A stretch of DNA of 64,000 nucleotides from Rubellimicrobium sp. (GCA_020852925.1 JADYZU010000020.1:124001-188000), one strand, 5' to 3'. Positions 42,529 to 53,255 are shown, counted from the first letter of the stretch. A program made the numbers and translations. The notes: generated by a model from the letters alone, not told the origin.

Positions 42529-43176
42529 ATGAGAACCGTGCGCCCGCTGCCGGAATATCTGGTTCGCCGCTATCATGGCTGGAAGGCCACCACCTATCAG
42601 GATAACGCCGCCTGGTTCCGACGTCTGGCCGAGGGCGGACAGCATCCGCGCGCCATGGTCATCGCCTGTTGCGATTCGCGGGTCTATGTCACCGGCATCT
42701 TCGGCGGCGATCAGGGAGAGTTCTTCATCCATCGCAACATCGCCAATCTCGTACCGCCGTTCACCGACGACGAGAACCACCACGGCACATCGGCCACGAT
42801 CGAATATGCGGTCAGGACGCTGAAGGTCGCGCATATCATCGTGCTGGGCCATTCCGGCTGTGGCGGGGTGCAGGGCTGCTATGACATGAGCCTTGGACAG
42901 GCGCCGGATCTCGAGCAATCGACCAGTTTCGTCGGCCGCTGGATGGACATCCTGACCCCAGCCTATGCCGATCTGCCTCCGGGCGATCGCGACACGCGGT
43001 TGCGCGCCTTCGAGAAGGCGGCGGTCGTGGCATCGCTGAACAATCTCATGACCTTCCCCTTCGTGCGCGAGGCGGTCGAGGGCGGGCGCATGACGCTGCA
43101 CGGGCTGTGGAACGACATCGGCGAGGGCGGCCTCGAATTCTGGGACGAGGAGCGCCGGGTGTTCCTGCCGGTCTGA
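42529..43176 (+). CDS. Beta-class carbonic anhydrase
   Basis: MVIACCDSRVYVTGIF, HRNIANLVPPF, IIVLGHSGCGGVQG zinc-site motifs. Confidence 0.95.
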   Translation: MRTVRPLPEYLVRRYHGWKATTYQDNAAWFRRLAEGGQHPRAMVIACCDSRVYVTGIFGGDQGEFFIHRNIANLVPPFTDDENHHGTSATIEYAVRTLKVAHIIVLGHSGCGGVQGCYDMSLGQAPDLEQSTSFVGRWMDILTPAYADLPPGDRDTRLRAFEKAAVVASLNNLMTFPFVREAVEGGRMTLHGLWNDIGEGGLEFWDEERRVFLPV

Positions 43177-43180
43177 CCCC

Positions 43181-44353
43181 TCAGCGCCGCCGGTGCCCCA
43201 GGGCGCCGGCGGTCAGCAGGCTGAGCAGCACCAGGGGCAGCCCCACGCCGAACGAGGCGCGGATGCCCCAGCGTTCCGCGATCAGGCCCAGAAGCGGCGG
43301 GCCAAGCAGGAACACCACGAACGAGAACTGCGCCAGCGCCGCGACATTGAGCGAGGCCGGCCGGTCGGTCCGTTGCGCCGCTGCCGACATGGCAAGCGGA
43401 AAGATCGCGGACGATCCGACCCCGATCAGGCCAAAGCCCACGAGCGACATGAGCCAGTGCGGCGAGAACACCACCGTCAGGCACCCGGCCAGAAGCAGAC
43501 CCAGCAACAGCCGCGACACGCGCACAGGCGAATAGCGGGTGATGAACCCGTCGGCGACGAACCGGGCCAGCGCCTGGCTGAGCGCGGCCACCGCCACCGC
43601 GAGGCCGGCGATGAAGGGCCCCGCAGCGAATTCGTTGCGCATGTAGATCGCGCCCCAGTCCATGCTCCCCCCCTCGAGCAGCATGGCCGAGAGCGTGACC
43701 GCGACCAGAATCAGGATCGCACCGGTCGGCAGGGCGAATTTCGGCGCCGCGGTGGCCACGATTTCATGACGTGCGGGCGCGGGCGTGAACTCCGACATGA
43801 ACAGCGCCAGCGCGAGGATCACCAGCGGCACGACCAGCGCCAGATGCATCTGCGGGCTGATGCCGGCCAGCGCCATGAGCGAGCCGAACAGCCCGGCCCC
43901 GAAAAAGCCGAAGGACCAGAAGGCATGCGCCCGGTTCATGATGCGGAATCCCGCAGCATGTTCGACCCGGTCCGCCTCGACGTTCAGGATGATCTCGATA
44001 CCGCCGATGACAAGGCCCACCGGGATCAGGAGGAGGAAGAACGCCAGCGGCGAGGTGGCGAAGGTGGCGATGGCATAGAACAGCGCCAGCGCCGGGATCA
44101 GGGCAAGGAGGGCCCGCCGATAGCCGATCCTGTCAAGAAACGGCGCCGCGAGGGTCAGCGAGATCATCGTGCCCACGGGCGCTCCGATCAGCGCGATGCC
44201 GAACGCCCCTTCCTGCACGCCCATCGCTTCCTGCACTGCGGGCAGGCGCGGAAAGATGTTGCCCATGGCAAAGGAATAGATCGCAAACCCGGCAAACACG
44301 CGCCGCGGCGCGGTCATGAAACGATCGACAAGCATGGAGGGGCCTTCGCGCAA
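43181..44353 (-). CDS. MFS transporter
   Basis: About 12 TM segments, LDRIGYRRALLALIPALALFYA; start may be MLVDRFMTAPRR. Confidence 0.87.
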   Translation of the reverse strand: MREGPSMLVDRFMTAPRRVFAGFAIYSFAMGNIFPRLPAVQEAMGVQEGAFGIALIGAPVGTMISLTLAAPFLDRIGYRRALLALIPALALFYAIATFATSPLAFFLLLIPVGLVIGGIEIILNVEADRVEHAAGFRIMNRAHAFWSFGFFGAGLFGSLMALAGISPQMHLALVVPLVILALALFMSEFTPAPARHEIVATAAPKFALPTGAILILVAVTLSAMLLEGGSMDWGAIYMRNEFAAGPFIAGLAVAVAALSQALARFVADGFITRYSPVRVSRLLLGLLLAGCLTVVFSPHWLMSLVGFGLIGVGSSAIFPLAMSAAAQRTDRPASLNVAALAQFSFVVFLLGPPLLGLIAERWGIRASFGVGLPLVLLSLLTAGALGHRRR

Positions 44354-44435
44354 TGTTCCCGTGACGGTTAGCGCGAACGCACCCCTTCGGCAATGGCCGC
44401 GCGACCGGCGCGCGCGGCCCCCGGTCAGTCCCGGC

Positions 44436-45458
44436 TCAGCCCTTTTTCAGGACGCGCTGGCCCAGCACTTCGGCGATCTGCACGGCATTGAGCGCGGCAC
44501 CCTTGCGCAGGTTGTCCGAGACGCACCACAGGTTGATGCCGTTCTCGATCGTTGGGTCCTGGCGGATGCGGCTGACATAGGTGGCATAGTCGCCCACGCA
44601 TTCGACCGGCGTGACATAGCCGCCCGCCTCGCGCTTGTCGACGACCAGGACACCAGGCGATTCGCGCAGGATCTCGCGGGCCTCGTCCTCGTCGAGGAAG
44701 TCCTCGAACTCGATGTTGATCGATTCCGAATGGCCGACGAACACCGGAACGCGCACGCAGGTCGCCGTCACCTTGATCGCGGGGTCGAGGATCTTCTTGG
44801 TCTCGGCCGACATCTTCCACTCTTCCTTGGTGTCGCCGGAATCGAGGAACACGTCGATATGGGGGATGACGTTGAAGGCGATCTGCCGCGGATAGACCTT
44901 GGGCGCCACCTCCTGCCCGGGCACATACATGCCCTTGGTCTGGTCCCACAACTCGTCGATGGCCTCCTTGCCGGTGCCCGAGACCGACTGATAGGTCGAA
45001 ACCACCACGCGGCGGATGCGCGCCCGGTCGTGCAGCGGCTTCAGCGCCACCACCATCTGCGCGGTCGAGCAGTTGGGGTTGGCGATGATGTTCTTCTTCG
45101 CATAGCCCATGACCGCGTCGGCGTTCACCTCGGGCACGACGAGGGGCACGTCGGGGTCGTAGCGATAGAGCGAGGAATTGTCGATGACGATGCAGCCTGC
45201 CGCCGCCGCCCGCGGGGCGTGAACCTTGGTCGCGTCCGAGCCGATGGCAAACAGCGCGATGTCCCAGCCAGCGAAATCGAACTGCTCGAGATCCTGGGTC
45301 TTCAGGGTGCGGTCGCCAAAGCTCACCTCGGTGCCGAGCGACCTGCGCGAAGCGAGAGCGGCGATCTCGTCCACCGGAAACTCGCGTTCGGCGAGGATGT
45401 TGAGCATTTCGCGGCCCACGTTGCCGGTGGCGCCAACGACGACGACCCTGTAGCCCAT
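44436..45458 (-). CDS. asd: Aspartate-semialdehyde dehydrogenase
   Basis: VVVVGATGNVGREMLNILAERE, IIANPNCSTAQMVVALKPLHD catalytic Cys motif, VPVFVGHSESINIEF. Confidence 0.97.
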   Translation of the reverse strand: MGYRVVVVGATGNVGREMLNILAEREFPVDEIAALASRRSLGTEVSFGDRTLKTQDLEQFDFAGWDIALFAIGSDATKVHAPRAAAAGCIVIDNSSLYRYDPDVPLVVPEVNADAVMGYAKKNIIANPNCSTAQMVVALKPLHDRARIRRVVVSTYQSVSGTGKEAIDELWDQTKGMYVPGQEVAPKVYPRQIAFNVIPHIDVFLDSGDTKEEWKMSAETKKILDPAIKVTATCVRVPVFVGHSESINIEFEDFLDEDEAREILRESPGVLVVDKREAGGYVTPVECVGDYATYVSRIRQDPTIENGINLWCVSDNLRKGAALNAVQIAEVLGQRVLKKG

Positions 45459-45527
45459 CGGGCATCTCCTTCGCATGAAACGCCGGCCGCTATAGCGCCG
45501 ATGCGCCGCAGGGGGAAGGGGTGCCCC

Positions 45528-46703
45528 TCAGCGCGCCGCCCTTCTGGTCACGAGAACCGGCACAAGCCCGGCAGCCTGCACCAGCGCGAAGAACAGGAAC
45601 AGCCGGCCAAAGGCATCGGCCCCCGCTCCGGCGCCGCCCGCCGCGGTCCAGACCGGGCTGCTGGCCTGCTGGATCAGGCCCACGCCACCGATCGACAGCA
45701 GGTTCATGAAGGTCATGCCCCGCGCCATCAGATGCGGGGGCAGGTGGCCCTTGCCCCAGGCGATGAGCAGCGGGAAATTCGCCCCGGCAAAGCCCACGAC
45801 CGCCAGAAGCACGGTCGAGAACAGGGCATCCGTCCCCGGCAGCAGCGCAAGGACCAGCAGCCCGCCCACAGAAACCGCCGTCGTGACCACCGATGCGACC
45901 CCGGCCCCGCCAAAGAGCCGCTCCATCGGGCCGCAGGCAAAGCTGCCGGCGATCAGGGCCGCGCTCATCAGCAGAAGCGAGCGCCCGATGGCCGTCGCAT
46001 CCGCCCCGAAGACGCCGGCGAAATAGGGCCCGCCCCAGCCGCCCGAAATCCCGGCCGCGGCGGCATAGCTCACGATCAGGACCGCAAACACCGGCCAGAG
46101 CGCCCGGATCCGCATCACCTCGCCGAAGGTGCCGCCCGAATGCCCCTGGGCCCGTTCGGGATCACGCACGAAGGCAAGGACCAGCGCCGCCGCCAGCAGC
46201 GTTACCCAGGCCAGCGCGAACATGGTCGGCCGCCAGCCAAAACCAGTGACCGCAGCGGCAAGGGGCGCGGTGCCGCCGATGTTGCCAAGGCCCCCCACCC
46301 CGATCGTCGCCCCGGCCAGCGTGGCAAAGATCGCGGGCGGATAGACCCGCGCGAAGATGAAATAGGACGAAATCAGGATCGGCCCGCAACCGATCCCGAT
46401 CAGCACCATGGCGACCTTCAGCTGCCAGACCGTCTGCGCCATCGCCACAAGGAAACCGCCGCCCGCTCCGCCGATCAGCAAAAGCACACCCACGGTGCGG
46501 CGCGGCCCGTAACGGTCAAGGCCGATCCCCACCGGAATCTGGCTCGCGGCGAAGGCCAGATACCAGAACCCCGTTGCCTCGGCGATATCGCCGCCGTCGG
46601 CGCCCAGGTCGATGGCCAGCGCGGGCGCAAGCACCGACAGGAACATGCGATAGAACTGCGACAACCCGTAGGCAAGGATGAGAATCGCAATCCCGACCCG
46701 CAC
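45528..46703 (-). CDS. MFS transporter
   Basis: About 12 TM segments; QIPVGIGLDRYGPRRTVGVLLL. Confidence 0.87.
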   Translation of the reverse strand: MRVGIAILILAYGLSQFYRMFLSVLAPALAIDLGADGGDIAEATGFWYLAFAASQIPVGIGLDRYGPRRTVGVLLLIGGAGGGFLVAMAQTVWQLKVAMVLIGIGCGPILISSYFIFARVYPPAIFATLAGATIGVGGLGNIGGTAPLAAAVTGFGWRPTMFALAWVTLLAAALVLAFVRDPERAQGHSGGTFGEVMRIRALWPVFAVLIVSYAAAAGISGGWGGPYFAGVFGADATAIGRSLLLMSAALIAGSFACGPMERLFGGAGVASVVTTAVSVGGLLVLALLPGTDALFSTVLLAVVGFAGANFPLLIAWGKGHLPPHLMARGMTFMNLLSIGGVGLIQQASSPVWTAAGGAGAGADAFGRLFLFFALVQAAGLVPVLVTRRAAR

Positions 46704-46709
46704 CCGACC

Positions 46710-48230
46710 TCAACCCCGCTCGCCAAAGAGGCCGGCATGCTGGCGGCGCAACTCGGCCTTCTGCACCTTGCCCATGGCATTGCGCGGCAGGGCATCGACC
46801 AGGACCACGCGCCGCGGCACCTTGAACCGAGCCAGCCTTGCCGTGCAGGCCTCGCGTACCAGATCCGCCGTCGGCGCCGCGCCCGGCCGGGGCACGACGA
46901 TGGCCACCACCCCCTCGCCCAGATCGTCGTGCGGCAGGCCGATCACCGCACTCTCGAGCACGCCCTCGACCGCGTCGATCACCGCCTCGACCTCGGCCGG
47001 GTAGATGTTGAACCCGCCCGAGATCACCAGATCCTTCGCGCGCCCGACGATGGTCACATAGCCGTCGGCCGATTGCGTGCCGATGTCGCCGGTGATGAAC
47101 CAGCCGTCCGGGCGCAACTCCTCGGCGGTCTTTTCCGGCATCCGCCAGTAGCCCTGAAACACGTTCGGCCCGCGCACCTCGATCATGCCGGGCGTGTCGG
47201 GCGGCAGGTCGCGGCCCGCGTCGTCGCGGATGCGCAGCTCCACCTCCGGCAGCGGCATCCCCACCGTGCCCGGTCGCCTCTCGCCGGCATAGGGGTTCGA
47301 TGTGGCCATGTTCAGCTCGGTCATCCCGTAGCGTTCAAGGATCATGTGCCCGGTCGCCGCCTGAAAATCCCGGTGCGTCTGCGCCAGAAGCGGCGCCGAC
47401 CCCGACACGAACAGCCGCATGTGCTCCACCGCCGCGCGCGTCAGCCGCGCATCGGCCACCAGCCGGGTGTAGAAGGTCGGCACCCCCATCATCGTCGTGG
47501 CCTGCGGCATGAGGCGGAACACCTCGTCCGCGTCGAACCGCGGCATGAGGATCATCGCCCCGCCCGCCACCAGCGTGACATTGGTGGCGACGAAAAGCCC
47601 GTGGGTATGGAACACCGGCAGCGCATGCAGCAGGACATCGCGCGCCGTGAACCGCCACGCCTCGGCAAGCACGAGCGCATTCGACAGCAGGTTCCCCTGG
47701 CTCAGCATCGCCCCCTTCGACCGTCCCGTGGTCCCCGAGGTATACAGCAGCGCCGCCAGGTCCCCCGCGCCGCGTGCCACCGGCAGCAGGGGCCCGCGCT
47801 CCTCCTTGTCGGCCAGCGCGGCCAGGCTGCCATCGCCCGCGGTGCCCAGCGTCACCATCCGCACCCCCGCCGCCTCGGCCACCGGCGCCAGACGCGCCGC
47901 AGCCGCCGGCGCGGCCACGAACAGCGCCGGTTCGGCATCGCGCAGGAAATAGTCGATCTCGTCGGGCACATAGGCGGTGTTCAGCGGCAGGAATACCGCG
48001 CCCGCCCCCACACAGGCCGCATAAAGCGCCAGCACATCCGCCGATTTCTCCGCCTGCACCGCCACCCGGTCCCCGGGCCGCACGCCCAGCACGCCCAGCG
48101 CCCGGGCAAACTGCGCGGCCCGCCCCCGGAACTGCGCATGGCTGATCCGCGCGCCGTCGGGCAGGATCAGGAACGTGCCGTCACGCCCGGAACGATGTCC
48201 GAACAGCGCCTCGTGAAATGGATTGGACAT
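46710..48230 (-). CDS. matB: Malonate--CoA ligase (malonyl-CoA synthetase)
   Basis: AMP-binding motif LLYTSGTTGRSKGAMLSQGNLLSNA; overall MatB-like; ends PRNAMGKVQKAELRRQH. Confidence 0.88.
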   Translation of the reverse strand: MSNPFHEALFGHRSGRDGTFLILPDGARISHAQFRGRAAQFARALGVLGVRPGDRVAVQAEKSADVLALYAACVGAGAVFLPLNTAYVPDEIDYFLRDAEPALFVAAPAAAARLAPVAEAAGVRMVTLGTAGDGSLAALADKEERGPLLPVARGAGDLAALLYTSGTTGRSKGAMLSQGNLLSNALVLAEAWRFTARDVLLHALPVFHTHGLFVATNVTLVAGGAMILMPRFDADEVFRLMPQATTMMGVPTFYTRLVADARLTRAAVEHMRLFVSGSAPLLAQTHRDFQAATGHMILERYGMTELNMATSNPYAGERRPGTVGMPLPEVELRIRDDAGRDLPPDTPGMIEVRGPNVFQGYWRMPEKTAEELRPDGWFITGDIGTQSADGYVTIVGRAKDLVISGGFNIYPAEVEAVIDAVEGVLESAVIGLPHDDLGEGVVAIVVPRPGAAPTADLVREACTARLARFKVPRRVVLVDALPRNAMGKVQKAELRRQHAGLFGERG

Positions 48231-48305
48231 CGCCTTCTCCGGATATCCCGCGCCCGAGCCTTGACCCAGGCTTCGCCCGACTGCAAGCACAGCCGGAACC
48301 GTGGC

Positions 48306-48368
48306 CTTTCATCTGTCCGCAAATATCCCGGGGGGAGGCCCGCAGGGCCGGGGGGCAGAGCCCCCCTA
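48306..48368 (-). repeat. Dispersed intergenic repeat, copy C
   Basis: Minus strand TAGGGGGGCTCTGCCCCCC-GGCCCTGCGGGCC-TCCCCCCGGGATATTTGCGGACAGATGAAAG; same architecture as 35.6 kb copies. Confidence 0.85.
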
Positions 48369-49721
48369 GAGCGCCTGCGAATGGCGCCCCTGCGGCATGT
48401 GATAGGCGTCGAGTTCCTGCGCCACCAGCCGCGCGATGAGGCGCGGCGAATCGGTGATCGACAGCAGGTCGCGCTCCAGCCGGACCGCATCCCCGAACCG
48501 CGCGAGGATCGGGGCCACCAGCGCGCGCAACCGGTCGATCTCCACGCCATGCGCCGCCGCAATCGCCGGCAGGTCAAGCGCGAACCGGCACATCAGCGCC
48601 TCGATCATGTCGGCGCGCAGCAGATCGTCCGCCGACAGGGCATGCCCGCGTTCGCTGGCCAGCCGCCCCTCCTCGATCTGGGTCGCATAAAGCGACGAGG
48701 ACGAGATGTTCTGCGCATATCCCTGCGGATAGCGCGAGATGGCCGAAGCGCCGATGCCGATCAGCGCCACGCTGTCGTCCACGGTATAGCCCTGGAAATT
48801 GCGCTTCAGCCGGGCGTCGCGGTCGGCGGCGGCCATGCTGTCGCCCTCGCGCGCGAAATGGTCGATGCCGATCTCGCGGTAGCCCTCCCAGACGAACAGG
48901 CGGCGGGCGGTGTCGAACAGGTCCAGCCGTTCCTCGGCGCCGGGCAGGGCCTCGGTCGGGATCAGCGCCTGGCGCTTGGCCATCCAGGGCACATGCGCAT
49001 AGCCGTAAAGCGCCACCCGGTCGGGCGCCAGCGACAGCACCTTCTGTACCGAATCGGTGATCCGCGCCCGGGTCTGGTGCGGCAGGCCATAGAGGATGTC
49101 CATGTTCAGGCTGTCCACCCCCACCGCCCGCAGCATGCCGACCACGTCGCGCGTGGTCTCGAAACTCTGCTCGCGGCCGATGGATTGCTGCACCAGCGGG
49201 TCGAAATCCTGCACCCCGATCGAGGCGCGGGTCATGCCCACTTCGCGCAGCGCCGCGATCCGGTCGGCGTCGACCTCGGTCGGGTCGATTTCGACCGAGA
49301 ATTGCAGGTCGGGCGCCAGCGGCCGGAACGACCGCAGCGCGGTGCCCAGTTCGGTCAGCATCTGCGGCGACAGGAGGGTGGGCGTCCCCCCGCCCAGATG
49401 GATCTGGCTGATGACCACACCCGGATCCAGATTCTTCGACACAAGGGCGAGTTCGTGGTGCAGGTAGTCGAGATAGGGGATGAGCGGCCGGTCCGTTGTC
49501 GTCCCCTGGGTGCGGCAGGCGCAGAACCAGCACAGGCGGCGGCAGAACGGGATATGGACATAGAGCGAGACCCGCGCCCCGGCGGGCAGCGCCTGCTGCC
49601 ACTGGGCGACGGTGCCCGGTCCCACGGCCTTGGAAAAGTGATTCGCAGGCGGGTAGCTCGTATATCGGGGCGCGCGCGCATCGAACAGGCCGAGTTCCCG
49701 CAGCCTCGCGGAAATAGTCAT
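48366..49721 (-). CDS. hemN: Oxygen-independent coproporphyrinogen III dehydrogenase
   Basis: Radical SAM YVHIPFCRRLCWFCACRT; RYTSYPPANHFS; GGGTPTLLSPQ. Confidence 0.96.
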   Translation of the reverse strand: MTISARLRELGLFDARAPRYTSYPPANHFSKAVGPGTVAQWQQALPAGARVSLYVHIPFCRRLCWFCACRTQGTTTDRPLIPYLDYLHHELALVSKNLDPGVVISQIHLGGGTPTLLSPQMLTELGTALRSFRPLAPDLQFSVEIDPTEVDADRIAALREVGMTRASIGVQDFDPLVQQSIGREQSFETTRDVVGMLRAVGVDSLNMDILYGLPHQTRARITDSVQKVLSLAPDRVALYGYAHVPWMAKRQALIPTEALPGAEERLDLFDTARRLFVWEGYREIGIDHFAREGDSMAAADRDARLKRNFQGYTVDDSVALIGIGASAISRYPQGYAQNISSSSLYATQIEEGRLASERGHALSADDLLRADMIEALMCRFALDLPAIAAAHGVEIDRLRALVAPILARFGDAVRLERDLLSITDSPRLIARLVAQELDAYHMPQGRHSQAL

Positions 49722-49761
49722 TTCACTTTCCTTGCGGTTTCAGGGTATGCTGGTGTCTGCC

Positions 49762-50523
49762 ATGACCAGCCAAAGCAAGAGCCTCATGTCCGAACCCGCC
49801 GTCGAGACCGAATGTGTCGAATGCCCGATCCGGCATCAGGCGGTGTGCGCACGCTGCGAGCCGGGCGAGCTGTCGACCCTCGAACAGATGAAATACTACC
49901 GCAACTACGAGGCGGGGCAGACCATCGTCTGGAACGGCGACGAGATGAACTTTGTCGGCACGGTGGTGCGCGGGGTCGCGACGCTGAGCCAGACGCTTCA
50001 GGACGGGCGCAAGCAGATGGTGGGCCTGCTCCTGCCGTCGGATTTCATCGGCCGCCCCGGCCGCCGGACCAGCGCCTATGACGTGACCGCGATCAGCGAC
50101 GTGACGCTGTGCTGCTTTCGCCGCAAGCCGTTCGAACAGATGATGGCCACGACGCCCAATGTGGCCGAACGCCTGCTGCACATGTCGCTCGACGAACTCG
50201 ATGCCGCGCGCGAGTGGATGCTGATTCTCGGCCGCAAGACCGCGCGCGAGAAGATCGCCAGTTTCATCACCATTCTCGGCCGCCGGGCCGCCATCCTGGG
50301 CGTGCCCGCACGGTCCGGGCCGATCACCATCGACCTGCCGCTCACGCGCGAGGCGATGGCCGACTACCTCGGCCTCACGCTCGAGACGGTCAGCCGGCAG
50401 ATTTCCGCGCTGCGTTCGGACGGGCTCATCTCGCTCGACGGCAAGCGCCGGGTGATCGTGCCCGACATCCGGCGCCTGATCGGCGAAACCGGCGACGACA
50501 TGGACGGCGGCCTCGTGGCCTGA
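49762..50523 (+). CDS. fnrL: FNR/CRP-family anaerobic regulator (FnrL/FnrP)
   Basis: CVECPIRHQAVCARCE Fe-S cysteines, cNMP-binding-like domain, HTH LTREAMADYLGLTLETVSRQISAL; start could also be 49747 or 49785. Confidence 0.94.
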   Translation: MTSQSKSLMSEPAVETECVECPIRHQAVCARCEPGELSTLEQMKYYRNYEAGQTIVWNGDEMNFVGTVVRGVATLSQTLQDGRKQMVGLLLPSDFIGRPGRRTSAYDVTAISDVTLCCFRRKPFEQMMATTPNVAERLLHMSLDELDAAREWMLILGRKTAREKIASFITILGRRAAILGVPARSGPITIDLPLTREAMADYLGLTLETVSRQISALRSDGLISLDGKRRVIVPDIRRLIGETGDDMDGGLVA

Positions 50524-50591
50524 CCCCCTTGCCGGAGCAGGGGTCGGCGCGCCCCCCCGCGCCCCCGTCCCGTTGTCGTCGCAGTCCCCCA

Positions 50592-51434
50592 TCAATGCGC
50601 CATGAGAAGCGGGAGCTGCGCCCCCTCGAGCATCTCGCGCGTCGCCCCGCCAAGGATCGCCTCACGAAAGCGCGAGTGGCCGTAGGCCCCCATCACGATC
50701 GCCTCCGCGCCATGGTCGCGGGCGAATCGCAGGATGATTTCCGAAACCTTGGGCAGGGTGCGGGCGAGGATCGACACCTCGCAGCGGATGCCGTGCCGTG
50801 CCAGCATGAGCGAGACCGCCCCGCCCGGATCCGAGCGTTCCGGCGAATGGCTGGGCGGATCGACCATGACCAGATCGACATGGTCCGCCGCCTTCAGGAT
50901 CGGCATCGCCGCACGGATGGCGGCAAAGCTGACATCGCTTTCGTTCCAGGCAACCATGACGCGGCCGAAGGGGCGCGACCAGTCGCGTTCGTCGTCGGGC
51001 ACGATCAGCACCGGCGCCCCGGTGGCAAAGAGCGCGGCCTCGACCAGCGTCACCTGAGTCGCATCGCGCCCCGGGCCATAGGGCCGGGCGGCCACGACCA
51101 GATCGCTGTAGCGTGCCACGCGCGAGACCGTGAAATCCAGGCCAAGCTGCGGCGAGACGATTTCCTGCACCGAAACGCGCGGCGTGCCCGGCGGGACGAT
51201 TCCCGCAACCCATGCCGCCAGCGAGGCGGCGCGGTTGCGCGCCTCGGTGATGGCGATCTCGACCGTGACGGCGATCGCGCCCACCGAGAGCGCGTCATAA
51301 TGCGCCGGGTCGATTCCCACGCAGAAGACCTCGAGATGCGCCTCTTCGCGCTGGGCGATCGCCAGCGCCGCCCGAAGCGCGGCACCGTCGGTAGCGGCAT
51401 TCGTCGCGATCAGGCTGATTGTCTTGTAGGCCAC
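50592..51434 (-). CDS. Universal stress protein (UspA family)
   Basis: GTG start; C-terminal VMGAYGHSRFREAILGGATREMLEGAQLPLLMAH. Confidence 0.92.
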   Translation of the reverse strand: MAYKTISLIATNAATDGAALRAALAIAQREEAHLEVFCVGIDPAHYDALSVGAIAVTVEIAITEARNRAASLAAWVAGIVPPGTPRVSVQEIVSPQLGLDFTVSRVARYSDLVVAARPYGPGRDATQVTLVEAALFATGAPVLIVPDDERDWSRPFGRVMVAWNESDVSFAAIRAAMPILKAADHVDLVMVDPPSHSPERSDPGGAVSLMLARHGIRCEVSILARTLPKVSEIILRFARDHGAEAIVMGAYGHSRFREAILGGATREMLEGAQLPLLMAH

Positions 51435-51529
51435 GGAGATCCTCCTCCCCCCTCTTCTGCAGGGCCCGTGATGATACAAACGCCGGCCCGGTGTAAAGGC
51501 GACACTAGCAGGGTCCGCCGCAGCGGATG

Positions 51530-51543
51530 TTGACATGAATCAA
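51530..51543. promoter_or_regulatory. FNR box upstream of ccoN
   Basis: TTGAC-ATGA-ATCAA, close to TTGAT-N4-ATCAA; candidate -10 TCTAAC at 51565-51570 fits class II spacing. Confidence 0.85.
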
Positions 51544-51647
51544 GGCGCATTCCTGCAGGCCGTCTCTAACGGCCGACAACAGGACTGATTGCCGCAGGGA
51601 CGCATGGCGCCCCGTGCGGACGGAATCGTAAAGAGGGACAATTACCC

Positions 51648-53243
51648 ATGTGGGACTGGATCAGGATCGTGGCATACGGGGCGATCGCCCTTTTCGCCGC
51701 GTATGCCGCGAGCCAGGCGCGCGACATCGCGTATCAGGTCAATGCCCTGATCGTGATGGCCATCGCGGCCGGGCTGTTCATCTGGCAGGTGCGTCATACC
51801 GACGAACCGCGCATCGCCCCCGAGGGCGAATACAATGACGCGGTGGTGCGCGCCGGTGTCATCGCCACCGCCTTCTGGGGGATCGTCGGCTTTCTCGTCG
51901 GCGTGATCATCGCCTTCCAGCTTGCCTTTCCCTCGCTGAACTGGGGCGGCTGGACCGACGGCGTCCTGAACTTCGGCCGCATGCGCCCGCTGCACACCAG
52001 CGCGGTGATCTTTGCCTTCGGCGGCACCGCCCTCATCACCACATCGTTCTACATCGTGCAGCGCACCTGCGCCGCGCGGCTGTGGGGCGGCAATCTGGCG
52101 TGGTTCGTGCTCTGGGGCTGGCAGATCCTCATCCCGCTCGCCGCGACGAGCTATGTCCTCGGCGGGTCGCAAAGCCGCGAATATGCCGAACCGGCCTGGT
52201 ATCTGGACATCTGGATCACGATCGTCTGGGTCGCCTACCTGCTGGTGTTCATGGGCACGCTCCTCAAGCGCAAGGAGCCGCACATCTACGTCGCCAACTG
52301 GTTCTACCTGGCCTTCATCATCACCATCGCCATGCTGCATGTGGTGAACAACCTGGCGGTCCCGGTGTCGATCTGGGGCTCGGTCTCGGTCTCGCTGTTC
52401 TCGGGCGTGCAGGACGCGATGACCCAGTGGTGGTATGGCCACAACGCGGTGGGCTTCTTCCTGACCGCGGGCTTCCTCGGCATGATGTACTACTTCGTGC
52501 CCAAGCAGGCCGGCCGCCCGGTCTACAGCTACAAGCTGTCGATCATCCACTTCTGGGCGCTGATCTTCCTCTATATCTGGGCCGGCCCGCACCATCTGCA
52601 CTATACCGCGCTGCCCGACTGGGCCGCGACGCTGGGCATGGTGTTCTCGGTCATCCTGTGGATGCCGTCCTGGGGCGGCATGATCAACGGCCTCATGACC
52701 CTCTCGGGCGCCTGGGACAAGCTGCGCACCGATCCGGTCATCCGCATCATGGTGATCTCGATCGGCTTCTACGGCATGTCGACCTTCGAAGGGCCGATGA
52801 TGTCGATCAAGGCGGTCAACTCGCTCTCGCACTACACGGACTGGACCATCGGCCACGTCCATTCGGGCGCGCTGGGCTGGAACGGCATGATCACCTTCGG
52901 CGCGCTCTACTTCCTCGTGCCGCGCCTGTGGAAGCGGGACGGGCTCTATTCCCTTGCCGCCGTCAACTGGCACTTCTGGCTCGCCACCATCGGGATCGTC
53001 CTCTATGCGGCCTCGATGTGGGTCTCGGGCATCATGGAAGGCCTGATGTGGCGTGAAGTGAACGCCTTCGGCGGCCTGGCCAATTCGTTCGCCGACACGG
53101 TCGAGGCCAAGTTCCTCATGAACGTGGTGCGCGGCATCGGCGGCACGCTCTATCTCACCGGGGCGATCATCATGGTGTGGAACCTCTGGATGACGGCCTA
53201 CGGGCGGCAGAAGCCCGCCACCCACGCCGTTGCGGCCGAATGA
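51648..53243 (+). CDS. ccoN: cbb3-type cytochrome c oxidase subunit I
   Basis: [48 protein letters not shown]. Confidence 0.98.
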   Translation: MWDWIRIVAYGAIALFAAYAASQARDIAYQVNALIVMAIAAGLFIWQVRHTDEPRIAPEGEYNDAVVRAGVIATAFWGIVGFLVGVIIAFQLAFPSLNWGGWTDGVLNFGRMRPLHTSAVIFAFGGTALITTSFYIVQRTCAARLWGGNLAWFVLWGWQILIPLAATSYVLGGSQSREYAEPAWYLDIWITIVWVAYLLVFMGTLLKRKEPHIYVANWFYLAFIITIAMLHVVNNLAVPVSIWGSVSVSLFSGVQDAMTQWWYGHNAVGFFLTAGFLGMMYYFVPKQAGRPVYSYKLSIIHFWALIFLYIWAGPHHLHYTALPDWAATLGMVFSVILWMPSWGGMINGLMTLSGAWDKLRTDPVIRIMVISIGFYGMSTFEGPMMSIKAVNSLSHYTDWTIGHVHSGALGWNGMITFGALYFLVPRLWKRDGLYSLAAVNWHFWLATIGIVLYAASMWVSGIMEGLMWREVNAFGGLANSFADTVEAKFLMNVVRGIGGTLYLTGAIIMVWNLWMTAYGRQKPATHAVAAE

Positions 53244-53255
53244 GGAGCGGACATC

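Noticed and set aside
49722-49761. FNR box between hemN and fnrL
   Set aside because: No TTGAY-N4-RTCAA-like sequence in this short divergent spacer.
44316-50081. 1921-aa plus-strand ORF
   Set aside because: Antisense to MFS, asd, MFS, matB and hemN, all with strong family motifs; composition (Arg/Gly/His/Pro-rich) is typical of antisense frames in high-GC DNA.
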